Assembly (NCBI GenBank): GCA_023391285.1
Contig: JAEWBF010000025.1
Span: 1-27,525, forward strand
DNA: 27,525 bases
Origin: Verrucomicrobiota bacterium
GTDB lineage: Bacteria > Verrucomicrobiota > Verrucomicrobiia > Opitutales > Opitutaceae
Reading direction: 5' to 3'
Shown: piece by piece, positions 1-5,896 of the stretch
Layout: every line of letters starts with the position of its first letter
How positions within the stretch are numbered: position 1 is the stretch's first letter
The notes under the pieces: model-generated
Told to the model about the DNA's origin: nothing
Seen by the model: only the letters and a program-made list of their open reading frames with translations
Databases searched by the model: none
Position numbers and translations under genes: made by a program

Positions 1-23
1 GGCGCCCCCCGCGCCGCGGTTCC

Positions 24-71
24 GAGTTCCGGGTTTCGAGTTCTGAGTTCTGAGTTCTGAGTTCTGAGTTC
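24..71. repeat. heptamer tandem array (GAGTTCT type)
   Basis: Seven consecutive 7-bp units: GAGTTCC, GGGTTTC, four GAGTTCT and a final partial GAGTTC. The period is exact. Together with 113-140, which carries similar units on the other strand, it brackets a 41-bp unique core. No gene is visible here. Confidence 0.9.
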
Positions 72-112
72 GGCCATTTCCTTGCGACTAAGGTGCGATC
101 GTTTCGGAACCC

Positions 113-140
113 AAAACTCAAAACCCAAAACCCAGAACCA
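113..140. repeat. heptamer tandem array (AAAACCC type, opposite orientation)
   Basis: Four 7-bp units: AAAACTC, AAAACCC, AAAACCC, AGAACCA. Read on the minus strand they become GGGTTTT and GAGTTTT, so this array is an inverted counterpart of the array at 24-71. It runs directly into the palindrome at 139-173. Confidence 0.85.
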
Positions 141-173
141 AGAGCAAATTTTGCCCCGCAAAATTTGCTCTTG
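139..173. repeat. perfect 15-bp inverted repeat
   Basis: CAAGAGCAAATTTTG (139-153) and its exact reverse complement (159-173) flank the loop CCCCG. The stem is A/T-rich in an otherwise GC-rich region. It could be a bidirectional terminator for an upstream gene outside the window or a dispersed palindromic repeat. There is no adjoining T-run, so terminator function is uncertain. Confidence 0.85.
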
Positions 174-251
174 CTCCACCCTCCTGCATTTCCGAGCGTC
201 CACCCCTGCGTCAGTGAGAGTCCGCCGGTTGCGGATTCCCACCATGATTGG

Positions 252-369
252 TCCCGCATCCGCGGGATTGGAACGGTGACGCCGGCTCGGCCCGATTTCC
301 TTTCGGGTGGGGCGGGTGGCACGGGGACTGCAAAGCCCCCCTACAATCGTGACCTTCAACCAATAAACC
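252..369 (+). promoter_or_regulatory. possible structured rpsO leader
   Basis: The stretch before rpsO can form two perfect hairpins: TCCCGC (252-257) with GCGGGA (262-267), and CCCGA (291-295) with TCGGG (303-307). S15 represses its own mRNA through structured leaders in several bacteria, so an autoregulatory element is plausible. No known S15-binding fold was demonstrated here. No convincing -35/-10 pair or Shine-Dalgarno sequence is visible before the ATG at 370. Confidence 0.3.
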
Positions 370-636
370 ATGTCCACCACAGTAGTTAAACCCGACATCA
401 TCGCTCAGTATAAGACTCACGACAAAGACACCGGCTCGTCCGAAGTTCAGGTCGCACTGCTCACCGCTCGCATCAATCACTTGACCGAGCACCTGCGCAC
501 GCACCGCAAGGATTTCCACTCCCGCCGTGGTCTGCTGCAAATGGCCAGCCGCCGTCGCAAGCTCCTCGATTACCTCAAGAAGCACGACCTGCCGAAGTAT
601 ACCGAACTCCTGCAGAAGCTGAACCTCCGCAAGTAA
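370..636 (+). CDS. rpsO: 30S ribosomal protein S15
   Basis: This 88-residue protein is the normal length for S15, which binds the central domain of 16S rRNA early in small-subunit assembly and contributes to an intersubunit bridge. The family core is intact: DTGSSEVQVALLTARI at about residues 20-35, followed by NHLTEHLRTHRKDFHSRRGL and RRRKLLDYL, the conserved His/Asp/Ser-Arg-Arg RNA-binding region. The ATG at 370 is preceded by AACCAATAAACC with no Shine-Dalgarno match. It sits directly upstream of pnp, an arrangement conserved in many bacteria, but a strong stem-loop at 650-678 separates the two. Identification is secure. Confidence 0.98.
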   Translation: MSTTVVKPDIIAQYKTHDKDTGSSEVQVALLTARINHLTEHLRTHRKDFHSRRGLLQMASRRRKLLDYLKKHDLPKYTELLQKLNLRK

Positions 637-649
637 CCGACTTTATCGC

Positions 650-685
650 ACGGGCGACCCGATCCGCGGGTCGCCCGTTGTCTTT
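650..685 (+). terminator. stem-loop terminator after rpsO
   Basis: A 12-bp perfect stem (650-661 with 667-678) closes on the 5-nt loop ATCCG and is followed by TTGTCTTT. It lies 14 nt after the rpsO stop. The T-tract is interrupted, so termination may be partial, which would allow read-through into pnp. Confidence 0.75.
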
Positions 686-712
686 ACCGACACTCGCACT
701 CTCGACCGGGAC

Positions 713-778
713 ATTTCCGTTTGCCGCAAGGTAGGGCGCGTTGTCCCCAACGCGCCGCATCAGGCGCCAAACGGAAAT
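713..778. repeat. nested palindrome in the rpsO-pnp spacer
   Basis: Outer arms ATTTCCGTTTG (713-723) and CAAACGGAAAT (768-778) are perfect reverse complements. Inside them, GGCGCGTTG (735-743) pairs with CAACGCGCC (748-756) around TCCC. The inner part (731-756) is a member of the 26-nt hairpin family found across the window. The 66-nt whole could form a long imperfect stem in pnp leader RNA. The rest of the 637-965 gap holds only the terminator and the hairpin at 860-877. Confidence 0.85.
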
Positions 779-859
779 CTCTCGAGTCAGAACGAGGAGA
801 TTAAAGTGGGTTCGTGAAACCCCCAAACCCCGCGCGCAGCGCCACAAAGCGCCGCCGCT

Positions 860-877
860 GCTTCCGTTTCCGGAAGC
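860..877 (+). promoter_or_regulatory. hairpin in the pnp leader
   Basis: GCTTCCG (860-866) and CGGAAGC (871-877) form a perfect 7-bp stem with a TTTC loop, about 90 nt before the pnp start. In Escherichia coli, PNPase autoregulates through an RNase III-cleaved leader hairpin. A similar role here is inference. Confidence 0.4.
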
Positions 878-965
878 CCCCGAACCGTTCGCAGTCGTGT
901 CGCTGCCCGCGTTCGTTCCTACCCGCGACACACGTCCGTATCCGAAATAGCATAACAAGTCCGAA

Positions 966-3170
966 ATGAATCAGAAATACTCCGTCACGGTTCCCGAACT
1001 CGGGATCACGTTCTCCACCGGCTCCCTCGCCCTCCTCGCCAACGGCGCCGTCAATGTCCAGGTCGGCGAGACCAACGTCTTCGTCACCGCCTGCGCCGCT
1101 CAAACGATGAAGCCCGGCCAGGACTTCTTCCCGCTCACCGTCGACTACCGCGAAAAATACTCCGCCGCCGGCCGTTTCCCGGGCGGTTACTTCAAACGCG
1201 AAGGCCGTCCGTCCGAAAAGGAAATCCTCACGTCGCGCCTCTGCGACCGTCCTTGCCGCCCGCTCTTCCCCGAAGGCTTCCTCAACGAGGTCCAGATCAT
1301 CGGCCAGCTCATGTCCGCTGACCAGATCCACGAGTCCGACATCTCGATGGTCAACGGCGCCAGCGCCGCTCTCGCCATCTCCGACATTCCGTGGGCCGGC
1401 CCCATCGCCGCCGTGCGCGTCGCCGAAATCGACGGCCAATTCGTCGCCAACCCGACGATCGAACAGATGTTCTCCTCGACGCTCGATCTCATCTACGTCG
1501 GCACCGAGAAGGACATGCTGATGATCGAAGGCTCCGCGGATCAGATCTCCGAAGAGCGCTTCATCGAAGCCCTCGAATTCGGCCACAAGTCCATCCAGCC
1601 GATTCTCCGCGCCATCAAGGAACTCGTCGCCCAGTGCGGCAAGCCCAAGGCCCAGTTCACGCTCGTCGGCGCCACGCCGGAAGCCCGCGCCATCATCGAG
1701 CGCGTCGTTCCCGCCGACCGCCTCGCGACCGCGATCTTCGGCAAGGAAAAGGCCGCCCGCTCCGCCGCCGTTAAGGTCCTCAAGGAAGAAGCCAAAGCCG
1801 CTCTCCTCGCCGAACTCGGCGAAGGCAAGTTCACCGATGTCGACCTCAACGTCGTCTTCGAAGACCTCCAATACAAAGCCTACCGCAAGACCGTTCTCGA
1901 GCGCGGCGTCCGCGCCGATGGCCGCGATGCCAAATCGCTCCGTCCGCTCCAAGCCCAGGTCGGCGTGCTCCCGCGCGTTCACGGTTCCGCCATGTTCCAA
2001 CGCGGCGACACCCAGAACATCGCCACGACCACCCTCGGGCCGACGAAGGAAGCGCAAGACCTCGACGCCCTCACCGGCGGCGCCAAGTCGAAGAGCTTCA
2101 TCCTCCACTACAACTTCCCGCCATTCTCCGTCGGTGAAACGGGCCGCTACGGCTCGCCCGGCCGCCGCGAAGTCGGCCACGGCGCCCTCGCCGAACGCTC
2201 GCTCGTTCCCGTCCTCCCGCCGGAAGATGTTTTCCCCTACTCGATCCGCGTCGTCTCCGACATCATGGGCTCCAACGGCTCGACCTCGATGGCTTCCATC
2301 TGCGGCGGTTGCTTGTCGCTCATGGACGCCGGCGTGCCGATCACCGCGCCCGTCGCCGGTATCTCTTGCGGCCTGATGACCGAAACCGCCGCCGACGGCT
2401 CGATCGCAAAATGGACCACCATCACCGACATCCTCGGTGAGGAAGACCACTTCGGCGACATGGACTTCAAGCTCGCCGGCACCACCAAGGGCATCACCGG
2501 CTTCCAACTCGACCTCAAGATCAACGGCCTCCCCTTCGAAATCGCCAAGACCGCGATCTTCCAGGCCCGTGACGCCCGCGTCGAAATCCTGAAGGTCATG
2601 CTCGCGTCGCTCCCTGCGCCGCGCACCGACCTCAGCGCCTACGCCCCGCGCATCCAGACGATCCAGATCGATCCCGAAAAGATCGGCCTGCTCATCGGAC
2701 CTGGCGGCAAGACGATCCGCCGCATCGTCGAAACGACGGGCGCGCAAATCGACATCGCCGAAGACGATTCCGGCAAGGTCTTCATCTACTCGAACAACGC
2801 CGACGCCATGAACCGCGCGATCCAGGAGATCGACGGACTCTGCGGCGGCGGTGGCGGCAAAGGCGGCGGCGGTGCCAAGATCGAAGTCGGCAAGATCTAC
2901 ACCGGTCGCGTCACCGGCGTGAAGGACTTCGGCGCGTTCGTCGAATGCACGCCCGGCAACGAAGGCCTCTGCCACATCAGCGAGCTCGCCGACTTCCGCG
3001 TCCGCCGCACCGAAGACGTCGTCAAGATGGGCGACTCGATCACGGTGAAGTGCATCGGCATCGACGAGCGCAGCGGCAAGGTCCGCCTCAGCCGCCGCGC
3101 CGCGATGAAGGACCTCGAAGCCCAGCAGCAGCAACAACAGCAGCCGGCCCCCACGCCCGCCGCCGAATAA
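966..3170 (+). CDS. pnp: polyribonucleotide nucleotidyltransferase (PNPase)
   Basis: This 734-residue 3'-5' phosphorolytic exoribonuclease acts in mRNA decay as a trimer. All domains are present: first RNase PH core with FFPLTVDYREKYSAAGRFPGG, alpha-helical linker, and second RNase PH core with RGDTQ, GSPGRREVGHGALAER and MGSNGSTSMASICGG. The catalytic region is DILGEEDHFGDMDFK. A KH domain carries GPGGK at residues 578-582, and an S1 domain begins near KIYTGRV. Two features are unusual. The KH-S1 linker is nearly all glycine (residues 627-636, one Lys), and the C-terminus is a run of seven Gln followed by a Pro/Ala tail. The ATG at 966 fits the family start; no Shine-Dalgarno is visible. Confidence 0.98.
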   Translation: MNQKYSVTVPELGITFSTGSLALLANGAVNVQVGETNVFVTACAAQTMKPGQDFFPLTVDYREKYSAAGRFPGGYFKREGRPSEKEILTSRLCDRPCRPLFPEGFLNEVQIIGQLMSADQIHESDISMVNGASAALAISDIPWAGPIAAVRVAEIDGQFVANPTIEQMFSSTLDLIYVGTEKDMLMIEGSADQISEERFIEALEFGHKSIQPILRAIKELVAQCGKPKAQFTLVGATPEARAIIERVVPADRLATAIFGKEKAARSAAVKVLKEEAKAALLAELGEGKFTDVDLNVVFEDLQYKAYRKTVLERGVRADGRDAKSLRPLQAQVGVLPRVHGSAMFQRGDTQNIATTTLGPTKEAQDLDALTGGAKSKSFILHYNFPPFSVGETGRYGSPGRREVGHGALAERSLVPVLPPEDVFPYSIRVVSDIMGSNGSTSMASICGGCLSLMDAGVPITAPVAGISCGLMTETAADGSIAKWTTITDILGEEDHFGDMDFKLAGTTKGITGFQLDLKINGLPFEIAKTAIFQARDARVEILKVMLASLPAPRTDLSAYAPRIQTIQIDPEKIGLLIGPGGKTIRRIVETTGAQIDIAEDDSGKVFIYSNNADAMNRAIQEIDGLCGGGGGKGGGGAKIEVGKIYTGRVTGVKDFGAFVECTPGNEGLCHISELADFRVRRTEDVVKMGDSITVKCIGIDERSGKVRLSRRAAMKDLEAQQQQQQQPAPTPAAE

Positions 3171-3196
3171 GGTAGGGACGCCTCTCCGAGGCGTCC
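3171..3196. repeat. 26-nt hairpin element directly after the pnp stop
   Basis: GGTAGG leads into GGACGCCTC (3176-3184), which pairs perfectly with GAGGCGTCC (3188-3196) around the loop TCC. It begins at the base after the pnp TAA. It has the same length and layout (short GTAGG lead, 9-bp stem, C/T loop) as the element at 731-756. Confidence 0.85.
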
Positions 3197-3224
3197 GCTC
3201 CCTCGCGAACAACAACCGTTCTCC

Positions 3225-3264
3225 AGCCGGACCCGCGTCTCTCGCGGCTCCGGCTTTTTTCTTT
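3225..3264 (+). terminator. intrinsic terminator after pnp
   Basis: AGCCGGA (3225-3231) and CCGCG (3233-3237) pair with CGCGG (3243-3247) and TCCGGCT (3249-3255), giving a 12-bp stem with one C-C mismatch and the loop TCTCT. A run of six T (3255-3260) then CTTT follows. This is the clearest rho-independent terminator in the window. Confidence 0.92.
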
Positions 3265-3280
3265 CCCAAAACTCCAACTG

Positions 3281-3302
3281 TGGGCGCGGCTTTACGCCGC
3301 GA
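3281..3302. repeat. short hairpin element
   Basis: CGCGGC (3285-3290) pairs with GCCGCG (3296-3301) around TTTAC, preceded by TGTGGG-like lead sequence. It resembles the other hairpin elements in the window in position (intergenic) and lead bases, but the loop differs. Confidence 0.65.
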
Positions 3303-3333
3303 CAAACCCCTCGGCGCCCCCCTTCCGCCTCCG

Positions 3334-3347
3334 CCCAATAGCGGTTT
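3334..3347 (+). promoter_or_regulatory. shared upstream box, first copy (CCCAATAGCGGTTT)
   Basis: CCCAATAGCGGTTT starts 42 nt before the ATG at 3376. Nearly the same sequence starts 41 nt before the ATG of the neighbouring paralogue (5856). It may be part of a promoter or operator retained after tandem duplication. Function is unknown. Confidence 0.5.
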
Positions 3348-3375
3348 CCTCCCCGAGGTCTGTCTCTCCCTATGC

Positions 3376-5835
3376 ATGACCTCCCAGCACCCGCGCCTCG
3401 TCGTCGCATCCCTTCTTCTCCGCGGCGCGCTGCTCGCACTCGCTCTCTCCACCTCATTGTTGGCGGCGCCCTATTGGATCACGCTCAGCGGAGAAGACCG
3501 CATATCGTCGCTGCCGCCGTGGATTACTCCTGGCAGCGCCGCGCTCTTCAGCATCTACCCCGCACCCGAAGCTGACGCGAAACTCCAGTGGTTTCTCGAA
3601 GACGAACCCCTCCCCGGCCAGACCGCGTCCACGCTCCTTCTTCGCAACGTCACGATCGCCCACGCCGGCAACTACCGGCTAAAGATCACGGACTCCTCCG
3701 GCGCCACTTACACCAACACCGTCCCCCTCAACGTCGCCTCCGCTCCGCCGTCCGCGATTGATCGCTCCTTCAAAGCCACCTTTCCGACCGACGCTTTCAC
3801 CGCCTCAATCGTCGCCGTTCTCCCCAACCGCGGTGTGATTGCGCGTGTTTGGCGCGACTCCGGGTCAACGGAGTTGGTGAGACTCGACGCCAACGGACAC
3901 CTTCTCGGTTCCTTCCAACTTCCCCACGCCGAAGCATCCGTCCTGACGACGCTCCTCGACGGCCGCATCCTCATCTCGCATCCGCCATTCCTGCTCCAAT
4001 CCGACGGAAGCACTTCGACCGCGCTCGCACTACCTTCGGGTTTCTCCGCCACCACACCGCTGGACGCCGTGTCACGGCAATCCGACGGGAAACTCATCGT
4101 CTCGCAGGGCGGGCGTGTCAGTCGCCTCAACAGCGACGGGACGATCGATCCCGACTTCGCCTTCACGGTCGCTTCGCCGACCCTCTCTATTTCCCGCTTC
4201 ACACATTTCACATCGGATGCCTCCGGTCGGATTTATGTGTCCGCTATCGCGACATCGATCAGCAGCAATCCCCAGAATAGCCCAATCGGCTTTCGCCTTC
4301 TCCCGACCGGAGCCTACGATCCCACTTTCGCCACCCAAGTTGGCGCCAACGCCAACTACCTTTCCCTTTTCCCGCTTCCCGATGGGCGCGTGCTCCTGAA
4401 CTACCACGCGAACGTCGCCGCCATCTGGAGCATGCTTCAAGACGATGGCTCGCCGGACCCATCATGGTCGACTCCTGTGACCACCCTTTGGGGCACCGGC
4501 GCCGTGGATGCCCCACAGCTCCGCGTGTTCACTCCCGATCCGCTGCGCCGTCTGCAGATTGGCGCAACCACAATCGAACCGGATCATTCATTCTATCCTG
4601 CCACTCCCTTCTCGGTCTGGACGACTCAGCTCGTCCTCGATTCAGCCGACGGCCTTCTCGTGAGCGGCAGCTTTCGCAGCTGGGATAACCACGCTTCTTC
4701 CTTCATCGCCCGCCTGCATGCCCACGCAGAATCCGTCACCGTCCCGGCCGCTTCGATTTCCATCTCCGACATCGCTCCCGCCCGCGGCGATCGGGTGGCG
4801 TTCACCAGCGAGATCCTCTCCGGCACCGGTCCCTACCACTACGAATGGCGAGCACTCGACGGACAAGCTCTGCCCACCGACCACACCTCCCACCAACTCG
4901 TCATTCCGTCATTCGCGCCTGAGCACCTCGGCCGCTACCAGCTCCGCATCAGCGGGCCCGGCGGCTCCACGCTGAGCGAGGTGATCACCTTGGATGGTTC
5001 GTTTCAACAGCCGCACCTACTCGCCATCTCGGGTCGCGCCATCGCCGGTCGCGATGACGACACCGTAATCGCCGGCTTAAAAACCAACGCCCCGTTCCGC
5101 GGCATCGTGCGCGGCGTCGGTCCGTCGCTCGCACCCCTCGGCGTCGCCGGATACCTCCGGAATCCCTCGATCAGAACGTTCAATTCTTTCGGCCAACCTA
5201 TCCACGAAAACGACGACTGGGCCGACGACCCGTTCCTCGCGAATCTCGCGGTGGACGCGGGCACGTTCCCCCTTCAAGTCGGCAGCAAGGATGCCGCCTT
5301 GTATTTCGCCGACTACAACAGTCAGGGCAGCAACGTCACCGTCCATCTCACGAGTCCCGAAACCGTGAGGGGCGTAGCCCTCCTCGAAATCTACTCCGCG
5401 CCCGTTTCCGAGCCATTCGGCATGCCTCAGCATCCCCCCGCCGCCCTCGCCCTGCGCGCAAAAACCTCTCCCGGCGAAGGCACCACGATCGGCGGCTTCA
5501 TCGTGGTCGATCCCCTCGACCTCGGCCGCACCTTGAAAGTCCTCCTCCGGATCTCCGGCCCCGCTCTCGCCGCTCACGGTGTGCAACAGCCGCTTCCCGA
5601 TCCCGTTCTCAAACTCTTCGACGCCTCCGGCACCCTGATCGCCGAAAACGACAATTGGTCCGACGCCTCCGATCTCCCCGCGCTCGCCACCGCCACGGAC
5701 CGCACCGGTCTCGCCGCGTTCGCTGCAGGGAGCAAAGACTCCGCTCTCCTCATCGAGCTCCCCGCCGGCGCCTACACCCTCCACGCCAGCGGCGGCACCG
5801 GCATCGTTCTCCTCGAAATCTACAGCCTCCCTTAA
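3376..5835 (+). CDS. secreted Ig-like/Delta-60 repeat protein, paralogue 1
   Basis: This 819-residue protein is probably exported to the periplasm or cell surface. The frame is open further upstream from a GTG at 3280, but that part is repeat DNA. The ATG at 3376 gives a clean signal peptide (Arg, long Leu/Ala stretch, LLAA cleavage near residue 30). Visible order: Ig-like domain about 54-121 (LQWFLEDEPLPG ... HAGNYRLKI), a central region with Delta-60-type units (QSDGKLIV, SDGTIDPDF, LPDGRVLL) suggesting a beta-propeller, and a second Ig-like domain about 454-540 (YHYEWRALDG ... LGRYQLRISG). Two C-terminal repeats follow at about 546-685 and 690-819, each with an END(D/N)W motif, GSKDAAL or GSKDSAL, and ALLEIYS or VLLEIYS. 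It is a tandem paralogue of the next gene. Ligand and role are unknown; adhesion or polysaccharide contact is only a guess. Confidence 0.88.
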   Translation: MTSQHPRLVVASLLLRGALLALALSTSLLAAPYWITLSGEDRISSLPPWITPGSAALFSIYPAPEADAKLQWFLEDEPLPGQTASTLLLRNVTIAHAGNYRLKITDSSGATYTNTVPLNVASAPPSAIDRSFKATFPTDAFTASIVAVLPNRGVIARVWRDSGSTELVRLDANGHLLGSFQLPHAEASVLTTLLDGRILISHPPFLLQSDGSTSTALALPSGFSATTPLDAVSRQSDGKLIVSQGGRVSRLNSDGTIDPDFAFTVASPTLSISRFTHFTSDASGRIYVSAIATSISSNPQNSPIGFRLLPTGAYDPTFATQVGANANYLSLFPLPDGRVLLNYHANVAAIWSMLQDDGSPDPSWSTPVTTLWGTGAVDAPQLRVFTPDPLRRLQIGATTIEPDHSFYPATPFSVWTTQLVLDSADGLLVSGSFRSWDNHASSFIARLHAHAESVTVPAASISISDIAPARGDRVAFTSEILSGTGPYHYEWRALDGQALPTDHTSHQLVIPSFAPEHLGRYQLRISGPGGSTLSEVITLDGSFQQPHLLAISGRAIAGRDDDTVIAGLKTNAPFRGIVRGVGPSLAPLGVAGYLRNPSIRTFNSFGQPIHENDDWADDPFLANLAVDAGTFPLQVGSKDAALYFADYNSQGSNVTVHLTSPETVRGVALLEIYSAPVSEPFGMPQHPPAALALRAKTSPGEGTTIGGFIVVDPLDLGRTLKVLLRISGPALAAHGVQQPLPDPVLKLFDASGTLIAENDNWSDASDLPALATATDRTGLAAFAAGSKDSALLIELPAGAYTLHASGGTGIVLLEIYSLP

Positions 5836-5855
5836 GACCGCCGGAATCCTTGTAG

Positions 5856-5870
5856 CCCAATAGCGGGTTT
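5856..5870 (+). promoter_or_regulatory. shared upstream box, second copy (CCCAATAGCGGGTTT)
   Basis: It differs from the first copy by one inserted G and starts 41 nt before the ATG at 5897. The gap between the two paralogues is only 61 bp, so a conserved box there supports either separate promoters or a duplicated leader. Confidence 0.5.
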
Positions 5871-5896
5871 ATCACTGATCGTTGTCCTTCCGATCG

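Noticed and set aside
113..133. telomere-like (CCCAAAA)n sequence
   Set aside because: Only a few units, internal to the sequence, and matched by other heptamer arrays with different units; nothing suggests a chromosome end.
82..389. short plus-strand frames before rpsO
   Set aside because: They translate the heptamer arrays and palindrome, show no family pattern, and overlap the rpsO start.
3280..3375. upstream extension of the first secreted paralogue from a GTG
   Set aside because: These 32 codons cover a hairpin repeat and the shared upstream box, and would bury the signal peptide.
801..3452. 883-codon minus-strand open frame opposite pnp
   Set aside because: It mirrors pnp, which has unmistakable PNPase motifs. 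The translation is low-complexity Asp/Glu/Gly/Ala/Arg, as expected from the antisense of G/C-ending codons.
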